Of a DNA stretch of 64,000 nucleotides, positions 1 through 12,496 are shown piece by piece. Where the stretch lies: positions 62,001 through 126,000 of the forward strand of contig JADFUC010002033.1 in the NCBI GenBank assembly GCA_019722365.1, given 5' to 3'. Numbering within the stretch: the first letter of the stretch is position 1; every line of letters begins with the position of its first letter. The notes under the pieces are model-generated. The model searched no databases, was not told where the DNA came from, and saw only the letters and a program-made list of their open reading frames with translations. The translations under genes were made by a program, and so were the position numbers. This DNA is from Lithospermum erythrorhizon (Eukaryota > Streptophyta > Magnoliopsida > Boraginales > Boraginaceae).

Positions 1-320
1 TCCACTGCATTCTTTTAAGAAGATGTCCGCCTAGATTTGCTAAGAGAATATCAGATTTGTCCACTACTTGGTTCGCCGACAATGATTGGGAGATTGTGTA
101 TGATATATGCAATATTTGAAGTGTTTAATGATGGTACATCTTATCCAACTCAGGAATTATTTTTGACCGAGTTATATAGAGTGAAGGTGTTATTGGTTCA
201 GCACAGTGAGGGGTCAGATAAACCTCATTTGCAAATACTTGCAAATCAAATGAAGCTGAAATATGATAAATATAGGGCCCAAAGTAATATTTTGACTTCA
301 ATTGGGCGCTTAAGGCTCAT
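1..320 (+). pseudogene. hAT transposase fragment (C-terminal half, left edge outside window)
   Basis: The translation contains the run typical of plant hAT (Ac/ricesleeper-like) transposases: a segment with SYPTQELFLTELYRVK followed by QMKLKYDKY. This corresponds to the conserved region before the dimerisation domain (YPT...LF......I...L, then M..KYDKYW). The frame changes near the beginning, so the N-terminal side is broken or outside the window. Downstream it runs into a low-complexity repeat and then a hAT-type terminus near 1103, so this is the 3' part of one decayed element. Reading the fragment as hAT is secure; its subfamily is not resolved. Confidence 0.7.
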
Positions 321-1103
321 CCATTTCACTATTGTTGCCTATTCCGAATTTCTAATTCGGATTGTTGCCTATTGTTGCATATTGTGATTCTGGATTCTGG
401 ATTGTTGCCTATTGTTGCCTATTCTCGGATTGTTGTCTATTGTTGCCTATTAAGAAAATTGTGATTCGATCTGCCTATTCTCGAAATATTGTTGCCTATT
501 CTCGATTGTTGCCTATCAAGGCCTACCTCGATTGTTGCATATTCCGGGATTTTATGTTTACTCATTTATGTTTTACCTTTCTTTAATTTTCATCTTGTAT
601 TGTAATTGTGAGTTCGAATAACCACAAGACGAATCTCTTTGCAATACCATTTTGGTCAAGAAACGGGCAGCTAGCCTTCCTTCGAACATTCGAAATTGCA
701 CGCCTAATGCCTAAGCCTGTGATGAGATTGTTCTGAGGCTTTATTGAAATGTAATATGTTGGTATTTCTGCATCGCTTTTTCACTACTCGACAATGTAGT
801 GTTTTTGAATATTGCCACCGACGGCGTTTCGAGGCCCGGATTATTATTTGTACCGTTATTCGCTTCCTCGACTTGTACAAGTAGATTAATGGATACTTTC
901 GACCCAGTTTTTGGATACATTTTTCGGTTATTATGATCCGACATTGTTTATCGGTTCGGTCCGGGTATCCGACCGGTAATATCCGGTCCGGTCCCGGATC
1001 CAATTTTTCACCCGAAATCATTAACGGTTCGGTCCGGATATATCCGATATCAAATTCGGATGGATATCGGCCCTGCTAATATCCGGACCGCTAACACCCC
1101 TAG
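300..1103 (+). mobile_element. hAT element, 3' end with terminal repeat
   Basis: From about 940 the sequence becomes a dense series of CCGGTCCGGAT/TATCCGG motifs in both orientations, ending in CGCTAACACCCCTAG at about 1089-1103. Read inward this is CTAGGGGTGTTAGCG, the usual form of a plant hAT terminus (YAGGGGTG...). Sub-terminal arrays of short palindromic motifs are characteristic of hAT ends, where the transposase binds. The left end lies outside the window, so the 8-bp duplication cannot be checked. Confidence 0.65.
331..545. repeat. minisatellite built on ATTGTTGCCTATT
   Basis: The 11-13 base phrase ATTGTTGCCTATT recurs many times, separated by variable TCTCGG or CTGG spacers. It lies directly after the hAT coding remnant, inside the same hAT element. 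It appears to be an internal expansion in the element's 3' non-coding region. Confidence 0.75.
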
Positions 1104-1114
1104 TGTGATAGCAG

Positions 1115-1330
1115 TATACTTTGTGTATATTCTTCCATTACTTGTATTGTTTTTGTAATTTTACAAGCACAATAAGGATTACTTTTAGTCACGCGATTCC
1201 ATGTTATGTAAAAATGCGTTGCTCGGTCCAAAGCGGGGAGATTGTTATATCTATTGGCACACTATACCAATTAGCCCAACCCACTTATCACCCTCACTAT
1301 ACCAATTAGCCCAACCCATAAGCTAGGCCG
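1115..1330 (+). mobile_element. copia-type 3' end: polypurine tract and start of LTR
   Basis: The purine-rich stretch AAAGCGGGGAGATTG at 1230-1244 is followed by TGTTATATC, the arrangement seen where a Ty1/copia polypurine tract meets its 3' LTR. The LTR would start at about 1243. A 28-bp phrase, CACTATACCAATTAGCCCAA, is then repeated twice. No coding sequence remains upstream and no LTR end was found, so this is a short fragment. Confidence 0.4.
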
Positions 1331-1499
1331 ATTTTTCTGTTTCAAATTACTTATCTTTCTAACATATAAAATAGTTATTATATATTTTTAATGGCTTTTT
1401 TATCTACTTTTTTATTTTATTATCAACCAATAAATGATATAGTTTCAATAATTGTCATTTTACATTTTTATGTACTTTTGACTACTTTTTTATTTCCTT

Positions 1500-1552
1500 A
1501 ATCTAGCAAAAATGACTAGGAAAAACAACTAAAAGAGAACGGATGGAGTATT
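1500..1552. repeat. Stowaway-like MITE terminus (one end only)
   Basis: The sequence ends in GAACGGATGGAGTA, the inverse of the CTCCATCCGTTC terminus common to plant Stowaway (Tc1/mariner) MITEs, next to TA. The partner terminus is not visible upstream, so the element is truncated or too diverged. Confidence 0.35.
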
Positions 1553-1559
1553 ATTTATA

Positions 1560-2530
1560 TCAATATTTGTCCTTTCCTCGATTGCTTTAAAATGAATATA
1601 CCCTTCACCTTATTGTTGTGTACAACAGAAAAAAGCTTTTTGATGTTTTGTTCCTCCTCAATAAAATACCTTATGCAAAGAATTTTAGACCTAGAGACGT
1701 TGGTCAAGTTGCCTCAGTCAATTGGTGTACGATTATTGGTTTTCAAAGTAATAAAATAAAGCGATCTCGAGCCAAACAACAATTAATCGATCTATAATTT
1801 TACAACCGCCTTATGGATTTAGAATTTATAAGTGACAACATGATAATTCAATCTAGACTTCTCTAATTTTTCTGATTAAAAAGTATCATCACTACTACAT
1901 TTTTTAGTTAACGTAAAGGTTTAGGAGTATCTAATGCAACGCCTTCTACTGGCGACCATCAAACAAGTAGCCACCCAACGCCTCATTCACCTAATCGTTG
2001 AAAATCTATTCCAATGCAACGGCTTGTATGAACCCGCTGCAATAGCCTAGCTACTTGCTCTCCAAGAGGGAATAAACAATCGTTGAGGGTGTAATAGGGA
2101 TATAATTGTACTTTGCCACATAAAACACACTACTTTGATTTGGTACTACTACAAAATGGTACAGGAGTAATAGATAATACACATACAATATAGCTAACCT
2201 CACTCCTCCTCGTCACTACCATTCACGCCCCCATCACCCCTACCACCCCTCATGCTTCTTCCACCTCCAAACGCCACTCACCCGTAATTTATCTTCTCCC
2301 ATTCACTAATTAGGTTAATAAACTGCATTACCCATTTCATTTCGATTTTATATTAATTTGGAGTATGTGTTGATTTTCATGTAAAAGTTTTAATATTGAA
2401 TGTCAAGTTTGATTGAGTTTTTATTAAGGTAATTTTTTCAATAATTAAAAGCTAATCAATTAAATTTTTGTCATCAATTGGAATATCAGTAAGGCTATTT
2501 TTATTTTATTGAAGTTTATTTGTAATGTCA
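1560..2530. other. intergenic, no gene recognised
   Basis: This stretch is AT-rich with many stops in all frames. A lone CACTACTACA at 1890-1899, followed by a motif-rich stretch (GCAACGCC, CAACGG), looks like one end of another CACTA-type element, but no inverted partner is present. Nothing else can be assigned. Confidence 0.5.
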
Positions 2531-2533
2531 ATT

Positions 2534-5500
2534 CACTACTACAAAAAAACACTTAAAAGTAAGACTTCAAATAAGACAAAGAATGCACCAAAAAGTGCCA
2601 TTATAAAAGGAGCCCCAAGTATTTCAACTAAGAGGTGTCAAGGCCAAGTCATTCTCTGGGTTAATAACTTGTAGAGCTCTTGTCCTAGCGCCGCCCAAGT
2701 GAAAACAATCAATTATTAATACAGTAATGATGTAAAATAAAAATAAATAAAAAATCAAATACTTCAGAATATAATTCACATCAATTTAAATATTTATTAT
2801 TCATATATTCATCTCTTACAATTATGAATACAATTATAATTATAATTGCAATTACAATTGTAATTATAATTAAAGTTCAAAATTACAATATCTCAAATTT
2901 ATAACAAAAACTTTACATGAAAAAAATTTAAATGATATAAATAAAAAGATTCAACCCAAATCTTCAACCTCGAAACAAGAATCTTCAAACTAAAAAACAA
3001 GAATCTCCAACCTCAAATCTTCAACCCTGTATAAATCACAAACACTACTTAAGAGTTGAAGCCTTGAAAATATGAGAAATACGAAGAAAAGTTTCTAAAT
3101 TATTTCTAAAAATGAAGAGTCTAACCTGATTCGTACTCCTACTAAACTAACGTATGGGCAATGTAATCTAATTCGCCTCGAGTCGTGACGCCTCGAGGTT
3201 GTAGTTTATCAACTTGTATATCCGAGTCACCAAACGATGGTTGACACAAAATAACTCGGTTTGAAAACCAATCAAACCTCGACAATCTGATAAAAAGTAA
3301 AATAGTTCGAAGTTCAAAAACGCTTCCATACGTGAGTTTAACCATCGTGTCATCATCTAACCAAACTAAAGCAACTTCAATAATTCCAAAAACCAAGATA
3401 GCTACTCCATAAAAAGTTTATTTTCACACCTAAACAAAATACGAAATTTGAGTACATCAAAATGAGCGAGTAAAAAGATGACCGCCAGATCCAGCCTGTA
3501 CCCGCTCTCTCACCTAAGTAAAATCACCGCACACTCACTAACCTCAACCGCTTCACAAAGGTACTGCCAACTGAGGTTGCAGCGGGTAAAGCCCCGGATA
3601 AATTAAATGGGAACGCATCACCCGGTAGTAACTTATCCACATCCGAACGAGATACACAACAAGGATATGTACATGTAGATACACACCCCATCCTGACAAA
3701 CCACCCCTACATGCCACTCCAACATGCCCATTATCCTAATATGGGCGCACCACCTCTATATGAAACCAAACACGACCAAATACCAACATCACACCCAAAC
3801 ATACCCACCACGACAAACGTTAAATCCACACAATGCACTCAACCAACATTGGCGAAGAACTATAACAAATCGATAGAACAACAAAGCAACAATCACACAA
3901 CATTCCTCTAACGTAGTTGTTCATAATATACTCAAGTCAACAATTCTATATAGAATCCATTTCACTGCCATGTATCTAACACAAACACCATACAACTCAA
4001 CATCCTCGACAATTTCACAACTACACTAACGTATAAGTTCATAACACAAATACATAGTCATACATCAATTTACTTCATACACTTCAATTCAAACTTAAAT
4101 AATGTTATCCAAACGAGTTGATAAATCCCCACCTTTGGCCAAGCACTACTACCGGCCTACCAACCATCCTAGCCTTCCTCATGCTCCCGAGTCTAAACAA
4201 AACATTTATTAATTTCGTTATAAATCTCTTTAGCAACATTTAGTACCACAGCCACTGTGAAATATTACTAGTTAAACTTCAACGATTGAACTAAACGACA
4301 AAATTCCACTAACCCCAAACTCCTAAACTTTTCGGCCTCACACTAACCCAAATACTAACACCTTAAACAATTTTAATCAATCTCAATTATTAACTTTTCC
4401 AACTAATTAAACCCATTTCTACAACTTAAATCCCAAAACCCAACTACTACTCAAAACTAATAAAAACTAATTTCAACATATATTCATCCAACAACTTTTA
4501 AACCACAATTTCACCTCTAAACAACTATAATAAGGGTCCAGAAACATACTTATATCATTTTAACACGTTTTGAAAAAAGTCAACCCGAAGTCAACCCAAA
4601 AGTCAACCCAACTTTTCCAACACTTTTCTACCCCAAGAATCAATATTATGATCTCATATACTATAATCCTCTAGATAATAATTATATACAATATTAAACC
4701 TCAAACCCCGAAGCCAAACCAATTCCAAAAAGTCAACATCCTAAAATCAGTCACAAATTTCTCATCCAGACGCATAATTTCAACTTAAGAACAACTAATT
4801 TAAAGCTCAAGAATCAATTGAGCAATAAAAGTCAAAAAACATAAAGTCAACAAAGTCAATCTAGTCGAAAGCTTTTTACTTTTACCTCGGAATCAAGAGG
4901 ATGATGGTAAACTTCCAATAAATTCCGAGTACCCAAAAGCCACAGACTATGAGAAATCGGAGAAAGAAAACTGGTGGAAGAGGGATGTGGTTCAAAGGTC
5001 TGGTGGGGAAGTGAGATTTGATTTTTCTTCTCTTTCTTTTTTTTTATTTCCACCTAAGGCTTGTTTGAAGAACAGGGAAAACCCAGCTTTGATGCTACTT
5101 GCACTCAACGCTTTGGGCTTCACGTGATCCTCTCGATTCAACTTACCTCGACAATAAATTTTACATTAACATTTATCATACATAAAATATAAAGTGAGTT
5201 TTCTAATTTAATCAACTTAATAATCCCACATTTTAATTTATTAATTAACGAAGCTCGTTAATGTTTTTATGTAAGTAAACTACCATCGAAAGTGTGGCTT
5301 AATATAATAATGCACATAAGTTCTAAACTAACTTTGACATTTTAGTTCAACAAATCTATTTCAAACAATCAAGCATAAAGGAAAAATGCACAAAGTAAAG
5401 AACCTCAATCAGAATACGACTGGCGAATACGGAATAAATTATTGCAAGCGTGGTGATTCGTAGAGGCGCGGGCGCTGAGGGGAAAGGAGGCGCAGAGGCG

Positions 5501-5692
5501 GATGGAGGGAGGCCATTGGGCACAACTAGTAAGTGGGGTTAATTTATGTTTGTTTTAAAAAATTAACTTAAAGACAAGCGCCCTCTTAGATTTCATCAAC
5601 TTAGGTGATGCTTCAAAAAGCGTCTTCTAAGTGCTTCTTTTTTATATGTACTATCTAAGTAAGTGCCCTCTAAGTGTGTTTTTGTAGTAGTG
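2534..5692. mobile_element. CACTA (En/Spm) element, non-autonomous, complete
   Basis: The left end begins CACTACTACAAAAA at 2534 and the right end finishes with the exact inverse TTTTTGTAGTAGTG at 5679-5692. The element is flanked by the same three bases, ATT, at 2531-2533 and 5693-5695. CACTA elements are known to make 3-bp target duplications. Sub-terminal motifs (CTTAAAAGTAAGACTTC on the left; AAGCGCCCTCTTAG, AAGTGCTTCT and AAGTGCCCTCTAAG on the right) fit transposase-binding repeats. No transposase domain is seen in its 3159 bp. The interior instead resembles a gypsy-type LTR in reverse orientation. Its ends are undiverged, so it may be fairly young. Confidence 0.9.
3480..5090 (-). mobile_element. 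gypsy-type LTR-like sequence carried inside the CACTA element
   Basis: Between 4560 and 4860 the phrase AAAGTCAACCC recurs (AAGTCAACCCGAAGTCAACC and variants). It is followed by TTTTTACTTTTACCTCGGAATC and a segment rich in GAGAAA. The LTR at 15340-18147 has the same order: repeated AAAGTCAAC, then TTTCTTACCTTAACTCGAAG and a GAAAGAATGATGGGAG segment. The boundaries are not defined because no TG...CA ends or duplication were found. Inference: the CACTA element captured or was invaded by an LTR of this family. Confidence 0.4.
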
Positions 5693-5695
5693 ATT

Positions 5696-6526
5696 ATTTG
5701 TTTGTTTATCCTAATTAACCTTAGATGTTATATGTCTTGTTAGTTTTCAAAATTTGCAAATTTGGTGAATTTGTTTGAGAATTTTATATTAGTTTGTGTA
5801 ACATAGGTTTTGTATAATAAATATCTCAAATCGATTTTCCTCCAAAATCCCTTATCCCCAATTTCCACATCCAATCAAGTAAAGTCATCAAAATCATAAG
5901 AAGGTCACCATACAGGTAATTACACAAAGTATTAGATATGTAACAAAAAGATTCTCTAATAATTCAACTATTAAAAAGATAGATTTTTTAGAGTATTAGA
6001 TTTGTTTTTATTTTAGATATGATTATTGAAGTAGCTAACTGTAATAATTCAATTTCAAAATATTTTGTTTCATTTTTAACTATCTTATTTTTTTATTCAA
6101 TTTTGAGGGTATATTGTGTTAGATTAATTAATTTCTATTGAATATATTTTTGGTGATTAGTTAAGTAAATTAATTCACTTTTATGAATAATTCTATGTAT
6201 GAAGGGTTTTGTTTAATTTTTAACTGTCATATTAATTTTTTTAATTAAATTTTGAGGTTACATTATGTTAAGTCACCTCAATTTATGAATCACGATTGAT
6301 GAAATATTGTGTATAACTATATTCAATTTATTTATATAAATAATTTTGGTGAGTCATTATTTTTTATGGAGTATAAAGTTGCTATGATTTGTAGTATCAC
6401 TAATTTGAGCTAACGAATTATAACTTTATACCATGAGTGTTACTCACACACCTTGTAAGTGTTTGATACTGAAGTATTTGTTGTAGCTTTTGATTAGTTT
6501 GACCATCCTGATTCTTTCTTTCAGAA
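5696..6526. other. intergenic, AT-rich
   Basis: No coding frame, terminal repeat or RNA gene was recognised. The stretch separates the CACTA element from a CACTA transposase remnant. Confidence 0.5.
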
Positions 6527-7340
6527 ATGAATAATAGAATGAAGGAGTGGTAGACGTTTACCAAAAGGATTAATGAATGTGAGCAAAGGTAAATCTATAC
6601 ATTGAAATTTTTTTTGCTATCAAGTCTCAAGAGAACCAAATTTGTTTTCCGTGTGATAGTTGTCATTAGGGTTATTGGCATTATGAGAATGTTGTGAGTG
6701 ATTATCTAGTTTATAATGGGTTTGTGTCAATGAAGGATAAGTTATCAGAATTAGGGATCAACATCAAAAAACAAAAAACTACATTTGATCAAGAAAAACA
6801 ATTGGACATAAATGATTTGAATAATGACGTAGAAAAATTATTGCATGATGGACAAGATGCTTTTCGAAAAGGGCCAAATGATAAGGCCAATCTTTTTTTT
6901 TAAGTTGGTATAAGAAGGAGAAGAGGAATTGTATCTTGGTTGCAAGAAACATTCCAAACTTTCTTTCATGATACGACTTTGTATTTATACGTGTGACAAT
7001 CGGTTAACTAATGTTGCATTTGTTGGTTTAAACTTCATTCTTCTTTTAATGCAACAAAAAGAGTCCTAAAAATTTTAGGATTGGATTACACTAAGATAGA
7101 TGCATGCCCCAATAATTGCATGTTGTTCTGGGAGGAGCATGCAAATCAACATGTTGCCATGTTTGTGAGACTCCGAGATGGAAATCGAATGACAAAGTGA
7201 ATCATACACCACAAGAAAATGGAAACACTCATAGAATTCCTAAAAAAATTCTTAGATACTTTCCGATCAAAAAAATGTTGCAAAGGCTATTTATGTGTGG
7301 TTGCATCACGACATATATGACAGCTTACGCTTAACGGGCG
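6527..7340 (+). pseudogene. CACTA (TNP2-type) transposase N-terminal fragment
   Basis: Conceptual translation begins MNNRMKEW, then has CFPCDSCH-like and HYENVVSDYLVYNGF segments. These match the order of the plant transposase-associated domain (RSWMY, C-PC-C-N, HL--GF). Farther on come LGLDYTKIDACPNNCMLFWE and, in another frame, HVCETPRWKSN with RYFPIKKMLQRLFMC. These are hallmarks of TNP2: DACP--C-L-W, C--C---RW, and RYFPL-PRLQRLF. At least one frameshift (about 7100-7120) and several stops separate these blocks. The gene is cut off near 7340, before the DDE core. It is close to the poly(T) end of the LINE at 7437, which may have inserted here. Confidence 0.8.
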
Positions 7341-7479
7341 CCAGATTATGTCAGAAATGAAATAGTGTTAATACAAACTCAAAGGAGGATTTGAATTATA
7401 ATTCAAGTAAGTATAAGACTAGTTATATATTGCTAGTTTTTTTTTAAAATAGTTGTTTTATTAATAAACGAGAGTACAA

Positions 7480-8665
7480 CTATTCATCAAGGTATAAAAT
7501 TTTGATACAAAGAGGCCACCCAAATGGCCACACCAAACAAAAACACACGGGGCATGTTCCAGAGCTCAAACAATAACTAAAAATACAATGATCCAAACCC
7601 CACTCTAGACAAAGCCTCCAATTTCCCTTGAACCTCTTAACCTTCTTCCATGAGCTAGCCCTATTCTGGACACATGCAACAATCATATGATACACCACAT
7701 CCAAGCTAACCGAAGACTCTCCAAACAACCTTGCATTTTCTGCCAAACGGCAAATTGCACACATAAAGTGCAACCGTGATCATCCTTCTTGGAAAGACTT
7801 CCCTTGAACCGAGTGATACACCACCCCTCTCTTCCTCAACGCAAACTACCTCTCAGAGGGCATTAAACTTATGCAAAAGCAAACCTCCGAATTGCCCGGT
7901 TAACTAATCGAAAGAATAAATGATCTTGCTCTCAATGTATGACAAAAGCACAACAGAGGATCCAATATCCCCCATTTAAGCAAACAATCCTTAGTCGTGA
8001 GCTTCCCATAAAACAACATCCAAACAATGTACTCCTATCTTGGAATTCCCTGTCGACTCCAAACCCATTTAGGCTAAGATAACCTCTCTCCCTTGTGTCG
8101 TATATCCTCCTGCAACATCCCTTGCGAGAAACCCGACATCTAATCGACTTCTTCCAAACCCAAACATCATGCCCCTCCATGAAAGAGAGCTGATATAACT
8201 CAAAACTGAAATTACAATCCTTATGTGATTGCCTCTCGAAAGCCCGTAACTGAAGATGAACGGCCTCCCTCAGAGTAACATCAAGTGGTAATGTAAGAGA
8301 AGCTTTCTCCCTTCAAGCGTATAAATACTCCCAAACTGATAATCCAACAGAATGTTTATCAAACCAAACGAAATAGACCGACTCATCACACAATATCTAA
8401 TGATGTCTAACCAATGTTCTAACCTTTTATATCTTCTTCCAAACCAAAGATCCATCTCTCTCTCTTCTTATAATTCCATATGATCCACCCTCAGCCTCTC
8501 ATAGTATGTACCCACTTAACCCAAAGCAAAGAGTCTCCCTTCAGAGCTGCTATATTCCACAACACCAAATTCCTACACAAACAAACTTATCTGTGACATT
8601 CTTGAACCCAATCCTTCTTCTCGCCTAGTGGTAGACACATGTATCCTACGGTAGACCTTTTCATT
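7480..8665 (-). pseudogene. LINE ORF2 C-terminal region
   Basis: On the minus strand, ICRLAENARLFGESSVS then DVVYHMIVACVQNRASSW corresponds to the conserved C-terminal end of plant LINE proteins (Y-IW-ERN-R-F...I...W). The stop is followed within about 50 bases by the T-run that marks the 3' tail. The upper part, 7930-8665, is full of stops but is in the expected place for the connection and zinc-knuckle segment. Confidence 0.65.
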
Positions 8666-8670
8666 ATAAG

Positions 8671-10844
8671 TGAAATAATTCGTTTAAACCTTAAAAATAT
8701 GTTAAATATGTCATGGTGGGACCCGAGAGATAAATAAATACTTTGGAATAAAATCGTATACCGAGACTAGTATTAAATGAGTAGTACATTGTTACACCTG
8801 AGCACAAAGCACCATAACAAACGACCTAACTTTACTCTATATATATCCCTTTTAAAACTCCAAAAATATCTTTTCCATCTCTTATCTTATTTCTCGCTTT
8901 TGGCCGAAATTATCATCATCATCTCCATCATTTCATTTTTTTTTCTTTTCTTTGTAGAAGTTTCTCATCTTAGATTCAAGCTTTAAGTGTTCTTACTATT
9001 ATCTAAACACCTAAGCTATATGATACAACTCTTAAGCTCTTCCTTTCATGTCTTAGAACATCTAGATGATATGTTATGTTATTTTATAATTTGAAAAGTT
9101 AGCAAAAATGAATATTATATTAAAGATTGAATCTTTATGTTGTTTATGGTAGATTTAGAACCATATTTTAAGTTATACCGAGTATTAGAATATTTTAGGA
9201 GCATCATTGAGAGATAGCTTATATTATGTATGGGTTTGATTTTGTTCCTATTTAATCTCGCTTTTTATATAAGAAACAGAAAATAAATAGTAAATATGTT
9301 CCAAAAATTATACCCTGTTTTGGCAAGTATTGTTATATGAAGTTGACCTACAGTTAAGGTTTTGATTTTGAAGTTGTTTTGTATTTATTATAAATTTTGA
9401 AGTTAAATGGTAGAAATGATATACAAATGGAAACAAATATAAATTTTGGAAATTTAAAGTTGACTTGATATTTATTTTTGAATTACGATCTAGAATAATA
9501 ATAACGAGATTTAAATGGAGAAAATATATATTTATGCTATAAAATACTCTAGCAGCTTTGTTGACCATTTTACTACATTTTGAACTAGAATCATTATACC
9601 TGGGGATTGATTACATTTGATCTATTGATTTAATAGATGTAAATGGGAGGTTAAATGAAAAGTAAAATAACGTATATACTTTTCAGATAAAGAGTCGGGC
9701 CTAGCACGCTGACTACCTGTAGATATTTTAGTTGCTTTTGCCAGGCGAGTACAAATCTCACGACGTGGAACCTTCATATATATTTGGCATGTGTTTATCA
9801 TGTGGTTATATTGTAACGTAGATACTGAGTTACGAGATTGTCAGAAGTCGTTATGATTATACTATTTATTGTTGTGTGTGATCAGGTCATGTGGCCGTGG
9901 TATTATTTGTGGTTGGTTTGTGTATTCTTTGTGTGTCGATTTGGGTGAAATGATATATATACATTCTAGGGTAGCCTCGACCGAGATTTGGGAGATATGC
10001 ATATCGAGTGGCACTCGAGATGCTTCGAGGCTCGTGTGATATGCATATCGAATGGTAGCCTCGGTCGGAGTGATCGCGACGTATACGTGTTAGGGGATGC
10101 GTATCAGCGGATATGCGTCAGGATTGAGGTTTTGATGTTATATATTTTGTCGAGTAACCATTATTGATCGTGGTTGTTTTATTTGAACAATATTTGATTA
10201 CGCGTTAAGATGGCTGCGAATATGTGTGAGTGTTATGTTGATCTCGTAGTGATGTTGAATAAGAGGTTACTATGTAATTTGGGAGTAGTTGTTCATTGAG
10301 TAGCCTTATTAATGTTTATACATATGTTCTTATATATAAGTATGATTATATGTTGGATATTATCTGTGGAAATAGATTTAGTAAACTTCGCAGCTTACTC
10401 CCTATTCTCTATGGGCGGGCGTTTTATGCCTAGGTTTCTAGGGAGCCATCACGAGGTTGCCGAGAGCCAAGGCTGACAAAGGCCGCGAATAAGATCGTAG
10501 GAGGAGATGGTGGCATAGAAGTCCTCAACAAAATATTCTCCCTCCTATTATTTCCTCTGTTATGTTTTCTAGAATTTAGATGTTAGCGACGGGGTCATAT
10601 GTGACCATACTACTATTATGATGTATTATGTTCTATGTTGTATTGTTTAGTTGTATTTATTCCTGCTGATGTATGTTTATGTTAATGATGTGTTTTAGTA
10701 GGTCGTTAGTCCCCACGATGGACTAAAGAGTATTATTGTTAATATCAAATAAAGTCATTTTATGTGGTTGTCCATCTGATTAGTGACTCCAAGTTGTCGA
10801 TGATCTAACCTCGTGGCAACCGACCTAGGGAAGTGGTCGTTACA
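8671..10844 (+). mobile_element. solo LTR, gypsy (Tekay/Del-like) family, 2174 bp, with ATAAG duplication
   Basis: The element starts TGAAATAATTCG at 8671 and ends GGTCGTTACA at 10844. The five bases on each side are identical: ATAAG at 8666-8670 and at 10845-10849. It sits inside the LINE, whose reading frame continues across the site when the LTR and one duplication copy are removed. A TATA-like run (TATATATA) lies near 8838-8846. About 44 bases from the start is GGTGGGACCCGAGA, which is shared with the reverse-oriented LTR at 15340-18147, as is the terminus GGTCG..TTACA. There is no internal domain and no second LTR, so this is a solo LTR left by LTR-LTR recombination. Assignment to Tekay/Del rests on overall resemblance and is an inference. 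Confidence 0.9.
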
Positions 10845-10849
10845 ATAAG
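10845..10849. repeat. target-site duplication ATAAG (right copy; left copy 8666-8670)
   Basis: Perfect 5-bp direct repeat flanking the solo LTR. Five bases is the duplication length made by gypsy-type integrases. Confidence 0.9.
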
Positions 10850-11964
10850 TCCCCCATCCTACTCCACAAAAGTCCACTCTTTTTTAACTTCCTCAATCAC
10901 ATACTTAGGAAGAGGCAAATTCGAGCACCAAAAATTCTGAACACCAAAAATAGCAGAACGAATCAGCTAAGCCCTACCTCCCATACTAAGATGCCTGGAC
11001 TACCAACTAGAGATCTTATCATAAATCCTCCTAGTAAACAACTCATAATCCTCATAAGTAAAACTCTTAGATGACAGGGGAATACCTAAATACTGCATAG
11101 GAAACGTTCCCTCAGACATACCCATATAGCCACACAAATCCTTTCTAAGCTGCTAAGGTGTACTCCCAAAGTAGATGTATTTTTATCACAATTAGGCTTC
11201 AAACTTGTGAGTTCTCCAATCAAACCGAGAGTCTCTTTAATGATCCAAAAACTCTCCATATCAGTAGACGTCAACAAGACCATATCATCAGCAAAATTGA
11301 GATGATTGATGCCCAACTACTGACACTTCGGATGAAACTTAAAAACAGAACAACCACTAGCCTATCTCATCAAACCATTAAAGATCTCCAATACCAGAAT
11401 AAAGAGATAAGAAGAGATAGGATCCCCTGCCTTAACCCTCTTGTGCTAGGAAAATACCTCTTCAAGTTATTGTTAATATTAATTGAGAACCTAGCACCAG
11501 TAATACAACACTACAAAAGGAAAATAAACTTGTGAGGAAACCCCATCGCAGACATTGCAACCCACAAGTTTTCTACTCGACCATGTCATACCCCTTCTCC
11601 AAATCAATCTTTATGGCTGCCCGAGGGACCCCATCCTCCTTGTGATGCCCCTGGACCAACTCTTGAAGCATCAAAATACTATCACCAAGATTTCTTCCAG
11701 AAATAAAAGCAGACCGAGAAGAAGAAATAAGGTCCTCCATAAGCTTCTGCATCCTCCCCATGAGCAACTTTGTAACAGCCTTATAAAAGATGTTACAACA
11801 TGAGATAGGCCTATAATTATTAATATTACTAGGATGATCCACCTTTGGAATAAGCGAGACTGTTGTAGCATTAATAAAAGCAGACACCTCTCATGTAGCA
11901 AATATGTGCTTAAAACCCTCAAATACCTCATCCTCCTCCCAATGAAACTTATAAAATTCAACAT
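10850..11964 (-). pseudogene. LINE ORF2 reverse transcriptase domain
   Basis: Recognisable blocks are TTVSLIPKVDHPSNINNYRP and ISCCNIFYKAVTKLL, then a segment with LISSSRSAFISGR, ELVQGHHKEDGVPRAAIKID and a KGYDMVE end. After a frame change HLNFADDMVLLTS appears, the FADD form of the YxDD catalytic motif. This is the order of fingers and palm motifs in plant LINE reverse transcriptases. Several frameshifts and stops are present. The domain stops abruptly at 10850, at the solo LTR. Confidence 0.9.
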
Positions 11965-12496
11965 TCAACCCATCAGGACCACGACATTTACCCATGGACA
12001 TACAATGAAAAGCTTCCTTAACCTCCCGAATAGAAGGCTGTCCAACCAACATATCACAAGCTCCCCTAGGAATCTATTTGGAAATGGTGCCCCTAAATCC
12101 TTTGTCTTTGATCCTCTGATAAGGCGCCACAATTAGTAAATAACCCCTTATAAAAACCCATAATAACCTCTTCAATTCCCTTCAAATCAGTACAAATAAC
12201 ACCATCAACACCCATAATCATAGAGATCTACTGCTTATTCCTTTACGCCAAAACAAACCTGCTGAAGAACCTTGTGCCAAACTCCCGATGTTCCAACCAT
12301 GTAATCCTGGCTCTACTCTTCATAAACTCCAACTCAGCTCTACTCAACGTCACTTGAGAGAGTCAATTGAAAGATGTCAGTCTGAACAACTCTGAGTTGC
12401 TCACTACATTCCTGCACTCTGGCACTGATTTCAGAATAATGAACTTTATTTAACTTGCTCAACGCCTGTTTAACATGTTTTATCCTTCTCATCAAT

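Noticed and set aside
1890..2160. Second complete CACTA element beginning CACTACTACA
   Set aside because: No inverted partner end or 3-bp duplication is visible; GGTACTACTACAAAATGG near 2140 is in the wrong orientation.
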